The notes under the pieces: model-generated
Databases searched by the model: none
What the model saw: only the letters and a program-made list of their open reading frames with translations
Told to the model about the DNA's origin: nothing
Position numbers and translations under genes: made by a program
Part shown: positions 1-13,050 of the stretch, in pieces
How the letters are laid out: each line of letters opens with the position of its first letter
How positions within the stretch are numbered: position 1 is the first letter of the stretch
NCBI GenBank assembly: GCA_005281725.1
Contig: SSBO01000001.1
Span: 11,037,776-11,101,775 of the forward strand
DNA from: Wuchereria bancrofti
Taxonomy: Eukaryota; Nematoda; Chromadorea; Rhabditida; Onchocercidae
Length of the DNA stretch: 64,000 bases
Direction: 5' to 3'

Positions 1-1123
1 TCTATAAAAGCATATATTAAAAGTTCTGAGAAAAAATAACGTTTAAAAGATTAAATGTTTTCTCTTTAAAGATATTACATTGTACAGAGTCGTTTCATTC
101 ATTTTGTTTTTGACATATCAGGATAATTATGGATGAACTATATTATAAAGTTATTTTTAGCTTCATGTTGCTTTATTATTATAATGAGTATTGTTTAAAT
201 TTATTTGATTTTTGCTCTAAACTACTTATATATGCATGAAATTCTTTGTTAAGTATTGATTTATTGAATTGAACCATGATTTATTGAATTGAAGAATGAA
301 ATGATACTAACACTTAGATCACAATTATTTATGTTTGTTTGTTTTGAAGAATTAAAAAACACAAAGTAGGAGACAATTTTGAAAAATAAATCTGATAGAG
401 CGAATAATTATGTTGCGAATATATTTACATTTGCATGGGCATTTTTGTTTGGTAATAGCTAATCATCCAAAGTGAAAAAAGAGAGATGAAGTAAATTTGT
501 TAAATGTAAGTTTACAGTAAGACTTCTTTACAAAAGAATATTTTGGGGTTTGAATTATTCAGGTTTTCATATTGTATAAAATTTATATCATGTTTCTAGT
601 TGATTATAATTAACTATATTACATTTATTTGTAGATGAAATTTGAAATTGTTCTTAATTTTCAAATGATATTATGATTAACTATGCATTTCTTTTCTATA
701 ATAATTGGATCTTTGTATAAATATATGATGAAGTACAATAAGCTAAAATTCATGAAATCAATGGCTGCAATATGTCTAATACAAATCAAAAATGTGTGAT
801 AGTGAAATTAGTTATTATTTATGTTTAATTATGTTTAATTATAAATTATTATTTATGTTTAATTATCATAGAACATTTAAAGTGTGATATCAAGTTAGAA
901 TTAATACAAATATGATACTTATAGTGCTATGAAGTGACTAACTGATAAGCAATTTAATATCTAGAATTATTACACTTTAATTCTATAAAATTTAGAAGTA
1001 TTACTTTTTAGTTTTATTAATCTAAAAGTATTACTCTTTAATTTTATTGATCTAGAAAGTCTTACTTTGTAGTTTTATTGAATGATATCAAGTTTGCAAG
1101 TTTTCGGCTCTTAGCCATTTGCC
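1..1123. other. AT-rich intergenic sequence
   Basis: I see no convincing gene here. It contains a short imperfect tandem repeat around 985-1082, with about three units of 30-38 bp ending in a TTTTATTGA-like motif, just upstream of the first gene. There is also a repeated ATTTATGTTTAATTA motif around 815-866. Confidence 0.5.
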
Positions 1124-3329
1124 ATGTTCAAGTTAGTAGTAACTGCACGGCTGTTCCATTGCTTCTTCAATAATTCTTCCAATCGTTCCATTTCTTCATC
1201 TTCTCTATTTTCATTTCTAGTGCTATCATCAATTTGGCTTAAATTTCTTAACTTACTTCTTTTGGCTTTGGCTACATCACAATTTAGTTCTGGCACATTA
1301 CTACTACAGTCACAGCCACGAGGATTAGATACTGAACAATGTCAGACGAATAATCCTGGTGATTGTAATCCATACTCATGTCGTGGTACCTGTGAAGGAC
1401 GATATGTTCGATTTTGGGATAGCAGACTAAAAATTGATCGAACTGTAAAAAGTTGTCAATGTATGCAGGTAATATCAATTATTGTTGTTATAAAAAATTA
1501 AATTATTATTTTTTGTTTTCTTTTTTTTTTTTTTTATACTTAACAAATAAATGTAATGAACAAGACTTTTGTAATCTCTGATTTGAATTTGAATTTGAAA
1601 TTTGAAGAATTTGAAAGAATGTAATATTGCATTTCAAAATTTAGAAAGATAACTTAAAAATTGACTTCTTATTCATCTTTTTGAAAATTATCAATTATTT
1701 GAAATATATTTGAATTCCAATTATCCATCATTTTATTTCAGTTAATAATCTTATCAATTAAAATTATAATTTTCTTTTTCTCTACTTCTTCATATTTTTT
1801 TGCAGTAAATATTCTGATGACATTTAGCGCCAACTTATATCAGTTATTTGCACTTAGCCATATAATAATGATAATAAAATGTGTTCTTATATTGTTAAAA
1901 AAACAATAACAAGCATTCTTCTTTTTTATTTATTTACTTTTTAATTTAAACAATTTTAACATTTATTGCTATACACTTTCAATCATAAATACATACTTTC
2001 ACATAAAATTGTTTTGCGATTATTTTAAAAAAAAATTTTCTTTTTTTTTTCCATTCTTCAGTGATTAATCACTTTTAATTGTTATGTCAGAAATTAGAAC
2101 AAAATATCTTTACGCTCTACCATTTGTCCATTTCTCTTAAGTCTTCCGGATCGAAATTTATTTCGTCTCATTTTTTAAACGTTACAAACATAAAAAAAAA
2201 AAAGAAAGAAAAGAAAAACATTAACTTACTTTAAATTGTAACTAATAAATTATAATTAGTAACTAATAATTGCTACAAATTTTATATTGTTTAAAAGTTT
2301 GCATAAATTTTTAATTAAAATCAAAAAAATTCTATCTTTTATCTCATCTTCTTCATCTACCTAAATCAATCATAATAAATATTATTTTATAATTTAAATT
2401 TAATAATTAAAAATTTTTTAGGAGCCAATATGTAGTTTAATTGGAATGAATGCATATAGTGGTTGTCGAACTTATACTATGCTATCTACATTAGCTCAAC
2501 GTTTCATNTTCTTTTTTATTTATTTACTTTTTAATTTAAACAATTTTAACATTTATTGCTATACACTTTCAATCATAAATACATACTTTCACATAAAATT
2601 GTTTTGCGATTATTTTAAAAAAAAATTTTCTTTTTTTTTTTCATTCTTCAGTGATTAATCACTTTTAATTGTTATGTCAGAAATTAGAACAAAATATCTT
2701 TACGCTCTATCATTTGTCCATTTCTCTTAAGTCTTCCGGATCGAAATTTATTTCGTCTCATTTTTTAAACGTTACAAACATAAAAAAAAAAAAAAAGAAG
2801 AAAGAAAAGAAAAACATTAACTTACTTTAAATTGTAACTAATAAATTATAATTAGTAACTAATAATTGCTACAAATTTTATATTGTTTAAAAGTTTGCAT
2901 AAATTTTTAATTAAAATCAAAAAAATTCTATCTTTTATCTCATCTTCTTCATCTACCTAAATCAATCATAATAAATATTATTTTATAATTTAAATTTAAT
3001 AATTAAAAATTTTTTAGGAGCCAATATGTAGTTTAATTGGAATGAATGCATATAGTGGTTGTCGAACTTATACTATGCTATCTACATTAGCTCAACGTTT
3101 CATTCGATTATGGACAATGAATGATGCTAAAAAATTTGATAATCAACGTTCCGCATTTCTTGTCTTACATTTTGATCGTTCTTTAGATCGATTACGACAT
3201 AATCAATTACTTAATGGTAATTCAAAATTTTGTTGTCGTACAGCAAATATTACTTTTTCAAATTCTATCATTTTTCGCTATACATCATTATCAATTTTAT
3301 TGCCTATTTCATTTGCTTTATTTTTATAA
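1124..3329 (+). CDS. Secreted or GPI-type cysteine-containing protein, unknown family
   Basis: I do not recognise this gene. Two exons join in phase 0: 1124-1468 (donor CAG|GTAATA) and 3018-3329 (acceptor TTTTTTAG), giving about 218 residues. A leucine-rich hydrophobic stretch near residues 40-52 (FLNLLLLALA) could be a signal sequence, but it sits far from the first Met, so the true start may be later or in another exon. The mature part has a cysteine cluster in exon 1 (around residues 74-113) and more cysteines in exon 2. The C-terminus is hydrophobic (LSILLPISFALFL), as in a GPI-anchor signal or tail anchor. The intron carries a 0.59 kb near-identical duplication with one N between the copies. 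The copy of the exon 2 start at 2421-2507 runs into that N and is not a usable exon. The reverse strand of exon 1 is also open (see findings). Confidence 0.55.
1919..3103. repeat. 589/595 bp direct duplication split by an N
   Basis: Copy 1 (1919-2507) and copy 2 (2509-3103) are near-identical, differing by a few substitutions and an A-tract length change. One undetermined base at 2508 separates them. Each copy ends with the same splice acceptor and the same first ~85 bp of exon 2, and only copy 2 continues into the rest of the exon. An ambiguous base exactly at the seam suggests two overlapping contigs or haplotypes joined end to end, not a biological tandem duplication. Confidence 0.8.
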
Positions 3330-4844
3330 ATTAAATTATAAAAATCAGTTAATATTATTTGACTTTCTTCGTATTTTTTTTTTTTTGGAACGATGTGCTC
3401 AGATGTGATAATTTACCTTTAAAACAGATTACTTGAATGAATAAGAATGAAAGTGAATAATATTTGATGTTTGAAAAAAAAAAAGAATTTGTTACTATCA
3501 AGTATTTTGTGTGAATAAATCGATCAATGATGAAGGAAATAGTAAATGTGAGTATGATATTTGTTTGAGTAATATATATCATTTGATTGTGATAAAAGTT
3601 AGCCACTGAATTAAGCAAAGAAATTTAGAGCTTCATTAACCTTTAACCTCTTAGTTTTACTACCATAATTTGCCAGTTTATATAAAAATAATTTTAGCAA
3701 TGATACTTGCAACCATTCAATCATTGAAATGATTACTTCCTGATTATTTAAATGATTAGTTGATGGTGTACATATGGTATGATCTCATCCACTTTTTGCA
3801 ATCTATCATTTTAATTTCATTATCAGATATTTTGAAATAGAATATTTTGATGAAAATTTCATCAAAACTCAAGTTGCATATTTAAAAAGCAGAAACGCTC
3901 CGTGTTTTTTAAGAAAAATTTTATAAAAATCACATATGGAAAATATGGAAAAGGTTTAGGGGCTTATTTCATGAAATTTAACTGAAATTTGAAGGTTATT
4001 GAATTTTTCTGAAGCCACATAAAATGACGAATAATTAGAAAGCTGGAATAATTTCAACTGAAATTTACAAAAAAATTTGGAATCAATATTTTAATTTTAG
4101 GTCGCATACGCTATCTATCAGATAAGCAGTTGCTTAATATTATGTATATTCAAAACGTTTTCTTTTTTTTTTTTTAAATTGTGATCAAATCGATTAAATA
4201 CGATAGTGCGTAAATGTTGCAAAATTTTGTTGCAAGCAAAAAAAGAAAAAAAAAGGAAAGAAAATGTGACTTATAAAAGTAATGTGGAATGGTTTTACGT
4301 GATATACGAGCAAATGAATAATTTCTATCAAACGTTAGTAATTTAGGACACGTTATAAACATTATATTTATAAATTATTAAATAGATTCTTCCAAGTTTA
4401 ACTTCAAATCATATCTAGAAAATATCTATTTTAATAATCTTTTCAATTCAAACTGAAGCAAAGATTAATATATGCATTAGATAAATATTATGATAATAAG
4501 ATTTTTCATTTTTTATATTTCATCTTACGTATGTAGAAAATTGAAATATTTTAAATTGTTAAATTTAAAAAAAAAAACTAAAAAAAATAAATTGCTAAAG
4601 AAAAATGCTAAATTTTAAATGTGTTCCGGTTAAATGGGATACTAATTAAACGATCTAAAATAAATTCAATAATGACCATATGTTAAAATTTTAAATTTGT
4701 AAAAATTTGAAAAAAGCTATATTAAAATAATATATAATTTCGTCAAATATGGATAAAAAAAATAAATGATTTAAATAGATTTTGGATAAAAATATAAAAA
4801 ATATATAAACAAAAATATATATGCTGGAATTAAATTGAATTAGA
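3330..4844. other. Intergenic region, convergent gene ends
   Basis: AT-rich sequence between the + gene ending at 3329 and the - gene ending at 4845. No supported coding exon. It has several A/T homopolymers and presumably the 3' untranslated regions of both genes. Confidence 0.5.
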
Positions 4845-7800
4845 TTAAAGTTCACTACCAATATCTATAATCTCTCTAATTAGAAAATCAAGATCTTCTT
4901 TGATGATTGCCTGATTTGAAATGATCATTCGGAAGAAATTCGGTCTTTGCTTATCCGGTTGATAACCAACCATCGTTGTTCCACGTTCCATCATTTTTGC
5001 TTTAATTTTTGGTGCTATCTATAATACAAATACTTCAATATAATTAGTCAAAAATATTTTCTAAAAAAAACGAATTAAAATTAAAAATAACTAATTAGTA
5101 GAACAAAAACTTAGTCAGTATATTATTACTAAATAAATTTTACAAGCAAAAGATGTTCTCACTTCAATTTCAATCATTTATAATTAACTATGTAAATGAG
5201 ATTTTCGATGACAATCATTTTTTTACAGTTCGAAAATACTATTTATAAATTTCATTCAACCGAAAATGATAATCGGAACTGACGCTACATTCATAAAGAT
5301 TAGTTCAGATATGAATTAAGAAACATGTTGAATGAATTATAGTAACAATAACTAGCAAAGAAATTCCCATGAAAAAAAAATAAAAGGAAAAGTCAAATAA
5401 AAAAGTTAAATACATGAAATAAGTTAAAAATAAATAAATAGCATAAAAGTAAGTTAAGTTAAAAGTAAAATAAATTAAAAGTTAAAAGTAAAAGTTAAAA
5501 GTAAATTAATGAACTAGTAGTAACCATATAGGATTCTGTAGTATCACTGTATATCTGTTATGTTATCAATATAATATATTATAGGATACTGTAATATTAC
5601 TGTATATGTTGGATACTGTAGTATCCGACATATATGATACTGTAGTGTTACTGTATAACTGTTATGTTATCAATATAATACATTAATTTGTTACTTAAGA
5701 AAATATTTATATAATTTTAAATAAGCAATCAAAAATGAATATATCAAAAAAGATAGAAATGACAAACTTTTTCCAATCGAGCATTTCGTTCAGCTTTTTC
5801 CACATTTCGAAGACTTGGCGGTATATACCAAAAGCAGATATTTAAAAATTCCGGCTATACAAAACAAAATATTTCATTCACGGTGACAATAGAAATTATT
5901 ATCAAATTTATTATTGCTTATTAAAAAAAAAGAATCTAATGAAAATTTAAGCTTTATTTAGCAAACAATTGACAAATGCAAAAAAAAAAAAAACTCAGAA
6001 AATTTTTCATCAAAATAATTTTGTTAATTTAACCATTTTAAAATGGATTAATGTTAAAAAAATTTTTTTTTCCTAACTATCACTTACCGGATCAACAACC
6101 AATTCATAACCTTCAGTTTCTCGAATTCGAGCTGTAAAGTAAGCTGCCAAATCCATTAATCGATTAATTTGTCGACGGTATCCTGTCATACCCTTAATTT
6201 GAACTTTTTTTTTTTAGATTTTTTAGGCATAGCTTAGAAATTCGTTGTGGAAAATGATGATAGGAAATTTCTTTCATATTTTTACATGTTCACATTTATA
6301 AAATTTATTCCTATTAATTGTTATATTTTAATATAAGTTTTTCTCGACTTCAGTTATTTATAATTCACTGTACTAAATGTTATGATAGCAGACATTCTTA
6401 AAATTCCCGTCAAAAAGTAACTTAAAAACATCGGAAACAATTTAAGCTGAAACCAAATTCAGTTAAACTGAAATTCAATTTTTTAATCAGCATAAAACTC
6501 CGGTTAGTTTATTACAAAAGTTTGATATAATATAAGATATACATATTTAATTTGATATCTACGACTGAACTGTATATTCAAATAATCAAATAATTAAATG
6601 TAAATCGTTTTCTTTTCGATAACTTTTTTCTTGACATATTTTTGTTATGAAAGTTACAAATTTGATTAACTCTTAGCAAATGCTTGTTATTTTTATTTTT
6701 GTTAAAAGCTGAAAAATTGCTCAGATTTTTTTTAGAAGCAAACATTTGTAGCATTCTTTTAAAGTTTGAAATTTTCAAGTTAATTAATTTTATTACTTTC
6801 GTTTTTTATTGAACAAAGCCTGAAAATTCACGTATACTTTATAAAAATAAACTGATTTATAACACATTTTATTACATTGTTAATAGTTTGCTCTTGAAAA
6901 GAGAAAGAGAGAAAAAAAGATAGTTTTAGAAAATTGCAGGGACAAATAAGTTAACATTTTAATTTTAGCATGAAATAAGAAGTCAAGATTCATTTCAAAG
7001 ATTTAATTAAAACTTTTTTAAATTGCTTTCTAAAATTTTTATAATACTAAATGATAGCGAAATAAATTAATTCATTCGTCTATATAAAAAAATAAAAAAT
7101 AAACATTCTTCAGAGAAATAACGATAAAATAGCAAAGAATGGATGATTTTATATGTTAATTATTGTATTTAACAATATTTTTAGTATAACTTGAATACCA
7201 TTTATGTATTTTATAACATTTACATACAATGCTTAACAAAGAAAAAAATGAATAAGTTTACCTTTGACCTCCACATTAACCAAAGTTTGAAGATATCATT
7301 ATGTCGACCACATTGCATTGCCTTATCACCAGTATCAAAACTAACATCATAAGGCTTATCCTGTTGAAATAAGTAATCAGCTGACATCTGATTGGTTTGA
7401 AATAAAAGACCCTAAATTTGTTCAAAATAATTAAAATTTTTTTTTTGTTGTTGAAATGATTATTTAAAATATCATCATAACATTAAATGATATTTAATTT
7501 TTTTATGATATTTTATGAAGAAATAATCATCAATTGGATGGGAAAAAAAAAACATCCATTAAAGTTTTTTATATTGAAACTATTGAATAAATTTATTTTA
7601 AATTATAAAAATAAATTTTTATTTATGCTTACTTCTTGCTTAATAAAACAGGCACTACATTGTAATAAAGCTCCCATTAATTTATGCGGATTCCATGTAA
7701 CCGAATTTGCTCTTTCAATACCGTAAAGTTTATGACGATGTTCCGGTGATAGTAATAAACCACCACCCCATGCTGCCTATAAATTTTTGCTTTTTTTTTT

Positions 7801-10800
7801 TAAAAAAATCTTTAATTAAAAACTCTTCAAATCTAAATTAATATCAAATTTTTTAAAAAGTTAACTTATGATATTATTGCATATTAAAAAACAAGGTAAA
7901 AAAAATCATTCATATTTAACTTAAATTTAGTGAATAGTATGTAAATTTGGGTAATACTATAGGAATGTTCATTAAAAGTAAATAATTTCTAATTAAAATA
8001 AATATTTGAATTAGCATTATCAATTGTAAAATTAAAATTAAATTATAATATTTGCAACAACAACAAAAAAAAAAAAAAATCAAACATCAACATGAAGCCA
8101 TAATTTATGACGATCACATATATCGGCTATTTGTGATATTGGATCCCATGCACCGTATACTGTTGTTCCAGCTGTTGCACAAACAAAAAATGGTTCCATA
8201 CCTAAAATATAATTAAAATTAACAAAAAAAAATTTTTTTTTAAACTTTTAAATTAAATAAAAAAAAAGAAGAAGGAAATAAAAAATGTAGAAAATCTCCA
8301 ATTTATGTATTAAAAAATTTTACCATCTTTTTTACACTGTATGATTCGTTGCTCTAATGCTTCCGGTATCATTCGACCGGATGGATCAGTTGGAATAGTG
8401 AAGCAATTATCGGTACCAATACCCATTACAGCTGCTGCTCCTTTGATTGAATAATGACTCTGTATAAAATTTAAATATATATTAAATAAAAGAAAAAAGA
8501 ATTTTTTTTCCTTAGCAAATTAATTTGCTTCAAAAATTTTTTAGAAATTTTATTTTTATATATGTCAAATTATTACAAATTGTTTTAAATAATTAACAGT
8601 TATTTGTTAAATGATTGATTAATTTAATTAAATGAATTAATTAAATTTTGAATTACTTAATTATTTACATCTTCCGAAGTGAATATGCAAAGAGTTGGTA
8701 AATCGCCTTGCCCAAGTGGTTTACATCTTGGGAAGCGCGAATGTCGTGCTGCATTCATCGCATATAAATTTGAAATAGCACCACCTGTAACTCTCATAAA
8801 TTTTTCCACAGATAATTTATTATTCAGGTAAAAGATAATACAGAGAGAGAGGGAGAGAGAGAAAGAAAGAGAGAGAATTTGATAAATACATGTATGCTTA
8901 TCATTAATCTACTAATACAGTATATTTAAGACTGATAAGAATTATCAGGAATATTATTTCAAAAGAATTTAACTTTCTTCATCAATTTAACTTTTCTATA
9001 CAATGATCATATTATATTCTTGTTTTAAGAAAAAAATTTTCATCATCTTTTCAACAATTTCAATTAATGAGAAAATTTTAGAAATCAGAAATGAATGAAA
9101 TTCAATGCAAAAGTAATAAAAATTTAATAGCAATGTAACAAATGAAATTTTCTTACCTTTTCTTATTATCTAATTTTAAAAAAGAAGAAATAGTTAAGAT
9201 TGAAATATTTTTAAAATTGCTCATTTTACATTTCAATAAATTTTTTCAATGTTTCTTATACCATAAAACTTTTAACTCATAAATAAGGAAGAATGTATAA
9301 TGCAAGAAAAATTAAAAAAAGAAAAAAAAATGAGTCATCAGTCAATTTTTTTTCATATTTATTTTCTTAATTTTGATGAAAAAATTGTTGAATAAACACT
9401 TATGAGCCAATATAGTTTATCCATTTAGCTATTCGATGTTCTTTTTATTTGCATTATTTGAATATTTTAATTATATTTCAAAAATTGCGCTAAATTTTAG
9501 TGTAATTTGTCTGATAACAAGAGGCATTATAATATTATACAACAAAATATTTAAATATATTTGAATTTTATAAAATTAAATATGATATACCGGGAGCAAA
9601 AATAGCATCGCTATCCTGCCAACCAATTAATTCAGCCATTTTCTTTGTCACTTCTTTTTCCATTAAAATAAAAACTGGTGCAATTTCATAAGTAAACCTG
9701 TGAAAAAAGTTTTTTTTCAAAATTTTATACTAATTAATGTCTAATTAAAAAAAATGTCCAATTAATTTCATATATGACTAATCATGTTAAAGATTAGCAA
9801 TAAAATAAAGTAAGATGATTAAAATAAAATTGAATATGATAAAATGAACCTTATGATTAATTAATAATATTTATTAATTTATAATAAATTAAGTTAATAA
9901 TAAAAGGAAACAAAAAAAAAACAAAGCAAAAAAAAAAACAAAAACAATTTTGTTATAAATTAATCATTTCAAGTTGATATGTGTTTTTTGTTTTGAGGTT
10001 TATTTAACAAAATAATAATAATAAATTGTCAATTTTTCACTTCTTATTGTTTAATTATTCAAATAATTTTTACTAATTAGTGAATGCTGTTTTTTTTCTA
10101 CTAATTAGTTTTTTTTTAATTAACTTTTTTTACTAATCATTTTTAATACTCTATATGATATAATACCACTTTTATTTTATTTTCTACAAATGTAAATTGC
10201 TAATTTTTCACTTCTCACTGTTTAATTATTTAAATAATTTTTACTAATTAGTAAATGCTGTTTTTTTTTATTAATTATTTTTTTTATTAACTTTTTTTTA
10301 CTAATCATTCTTAGTATTCCAAAGCGATATGATATCATTTTTATTTTTATTTTTTATATAATATATAAATGATGTACTAAAATCGTACATATTTGTATTA
10401 GCAGTAGCAGTAAGCCATTCACCAGCCATAGATACCAGGTCAAGTCCGCATGATATTTGATTGAAGAAGCGCGGATGTCCAGTTCGAACACCCAAACGTA
10501 ATACCTCTTGACAATCCTAATCAGATTTTTTAGTACTTTAAAATTTTCTAGATGTTTATCAAAGTAATAGTTTAGAAGGTTATTGCTAATGCATAAATTA
10601 GAAATGCTATGTATTGCAAATAAAATATTAAATCAAATTTAATTTAATTAATTTATTCATTCATTATATCCATTTAGAATTTTTTAGTTGTTCACCTGAA
10701 GTAATTGATGTAAAGTACGTGGATTATCCGGAATACTTAAATCGATTAATTTTTGCATTTCAGATGGATGATAAAAATCCAAAATTTTATTTTCTCGTTG

Positions 10801-11428
10801 ATTTTCCTCATTGATATATTCTAGGAGAATTTTGACAATTTCCTCCAAAAATTTCTTCGCACTATTCCAATTCCGTTTATTTTGCGGTAATAACTCTATG
10901 ATAATTTAAAACAAAAAAAAAAAAAAAGAGTATACATATGTATATATTGTAGATTAAAATAATAAAATCTAACGAGAAATTTGTAGTTTTTTTTCTTTAC
11001 GAATAAGTCCTTAATCATTATTTTAAGTAATTTGATATTTAAGTAATTACAATCATTTATAGGAAAAGTAGCACTTTAAAAATTCCAAAAATTATTCATA
11101 TTTTTCTCAATTCTTACAATAAAATCTCCTATGAAACTAAACAATAAAATTTTATAGGAACTTATCTGCTATTTAAACAAATAGATTAAAATTAAAATTG
11201 TAAATTCAATACAAGAAAAGATATGAATGATAATTATAAAGAGATATAAAATCTAATTCATATCTAATTGAAATATTCTATATGAATTTCCTCAAAAATT
11301 GATCATATTATATTGTTTCAGTATAAAACGATAAAAAAAAAAAAAAAAATAAATAACTAAATAAATATACCTGAAGCATAAATTTTGGTTAAATTAATCG
11401 TAGAGGAAGATGTATTATTGGACTGCAT
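4845..11428 (-). CDS. unc-25: Glutamate decarboxylase (GABA synthesis)
   Basis: PLP-dependent enzyme that decarboxylates glutamate to GABA in GABAergic neurons. Twelve exons (transcript order): 11371-11428, 10696-10895, 10389-10516, 9591-9697, 8669-8784, 8324-8459, 8086-8201, 7633-7776, 7262-7411, 6088-6192, 5768-5854, 4845-5018. They sum to 1521 nt, or 506 residues, close to animal GAD lengths. Landmarks: [75 protein letters not shown] with the PLP lysine at about residue 319; [18 protein letters not shown]-terminal [11 protein letters not shown] and FFRMIISN. All introns fit GT-AG. The N-terminus is short, with no palmitoylation-type cysteine extension visible. Neighbour epg-3 lies upstream on the same strand. 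Several introns carry repeats (around 5520-5690 and 10020-10365). No defects seen. Confidence 0.97.
5520..5690. repeat. Intronic imperfect direct repeat in unc-25
   Basis: A stretch reading CTGTAGTATCACTGTATA followed by a TGTTATGTTATCAATATAAT block recurs about 110-120 bp later. Between the copies lies GGATAC-TGTA-GTATCC, a short inverted repeat. It sits in the last unc-25 intron (5019-5767). The sequence just before it (5400-5510) is a degenerate TAAAAGT-type low-complexity tract. Confidence 0.6.
8836..8876. repeat. GA-rich microsatellite
   Basis: Run of GAGAGAGAGGGAGAGAGAGAAAG-like sequence inside an unc-25 intron (8785-9590). Confidence 0.7.
10020..10365. repeat. ~170 bp imperfect tandem duplication in unc-25 intron 3
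   Basis: The block beginning TTTTTCACTTCTTATTG at about 10030 recurs from about 10203 as TTTTTCACTTCTCACTG. Both are followed by AATAATTTTTACTAATTAGT and by T-rich stretches with ACTAATCATT. The two copies differ by scattered substitutions, so this is an old duplication within the intron 9698-10388. Confidence 0.7.
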
Positions 11429-13050
11429 GATAGAGAAGACTTTAGATACACAATAAGTTTTATGGAAAGAATGAAATTTAAAAACGCTTTCCTGAAGGCC
11501 AGTGAAGCGTGTAAGATGAAGATGACAAATTTAAGGCAAATGCAAAATACCAATATTAAACTTGAAGTGACTGGAAAGAATGTATAGCAGAAGAAAAAAA
11601 AAACAAAGAAAAAAAAAAAAAGAAAAAAAGAAATAATGGGAGGAATTACTTGAAAATGATGAAATGAAACGAAAGAAATTACAAATAATCTTCACCATTT
11701 GATGAGTGTTATTCCTAAGCATTTTTAGCTTACGGTAATTTTTCATTTAATGCTTTTCATGCCTAATTTAACCAACATATTGTGGTTAAGTTTTTAAAAA
11801 TGAGAGTACTTCAGCAATATTTCATCTTCATAAACTCTTCATCCTTTTCTTCCAACCATTATTAGATATTTTTATCTATTTTAGGCTAAAATATTTTTAT
11901 TTATCAATGAATGAACAAAAAAAAAAAAAAAAAAAAGATTATTTAGATCCATTGCTACTATGATGATATGGATTTATTCATTTACTACATGCAACTTAAA
12001 AAAAAGTCATTCATTACTCATTTGAGATTAACTAAACTCATTTACTTCTATTGAGCATAGACAAAAATTCAGATTTAAAAATTTTTTGTATATGAAATAT
12101 TATAAATACTCAATTAGAAATAAAAATAACTACTTATTCTGAATCATCTAAAAAACACTTCTTTTATTGCAAAAATAAAAAGTTGAAAATGTTTTGATAA
12201 TCAATTAAACTTTTACTGCAAAAAAGAAAAAAAGTTGAAAATGTTTTGATGTTTCAAATTGATAGTAAATCTCAATTAAATCATATATTGTAAAAAATTT
12301 GCTGCTTCCAATGTTTGCAGAAAGTATCATTCCCAATAACACATTTCATTGATAATGTGAACTACCAAGGTTACCAATGGCAACAACATATTTTTTATAA
12401 AATCACCTTCTAATAATAGAGTTCATTAGCATAAGATTAGGAATCTGAAATAAAAATACGTGGAATCATATGGTACTGGCGCATTCATAAAAAAAAAATA
12501 TATATCATCGTTTCGATATACTAAACAAAGCAAAATACTACTAGATATCAATTGAGCAGATAATTCTAGAAGCACTTATAATTCTGATATCAAAAGTCAA
12601 TTCTAACATAAAAATCTTTTTTGATTTGAACTAATTTAAAATATTCCTTCAATAAAACTATATCATATTAATTAAATAGCAATAACTATAGAAGAAAAAA
12701 TCCAGATTCCCTGAGAGAGATAAAAAAAAAAAAAAACAACTAAAGCAAAAGCTAGAAAGCCAAACAATGTTAACCCTTATTGTTAGCAAAAACCATAACG
12801 TCGGCTAAACAAAAACCATAATATAATTTAATAAATCCTTATGTCGTATGCTTTAACATATAAACTCACATCTTTTTACCCATCGTTTCATATATTCGTT
12901 GAATGTTTTTACTTCCGAAAGAGAGAAACATCAACAACTAATAAACAAAACAAAGAAATAGCTAATTTGAAATGAAAACATAAGTAAATCCAGTGCGTAA
13001 GTGAAGATAAGCTAATAAAAGAATCAGATAACGAAATGTTCGGCAAGCCA
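11429..13050. promoter_or_regulatory. unc-25 upstream region
   Basis: About 1.6 kb between the unc-25 start codon and the 3' end of epg-3. It should contain the unc-25 promoter. C. elegans unc-25 is activated by the Pitx-type homeodomain protein UNC-30 through TAATC-core sites. Reverse-strand TAATCT cores occur at 11936-11941 and 12434-12439 (CCTAATCTT). The motif is short and the region AT-rich, so the match is only suggestive. No coding exon seen. Confidence 0.35.

Noticed and set aside
2446..2658. Open frame starting like exon 2 of the first gene
   Set aside because: It is the truncated first copy of the duplication. It runs through the N into intron sequence.
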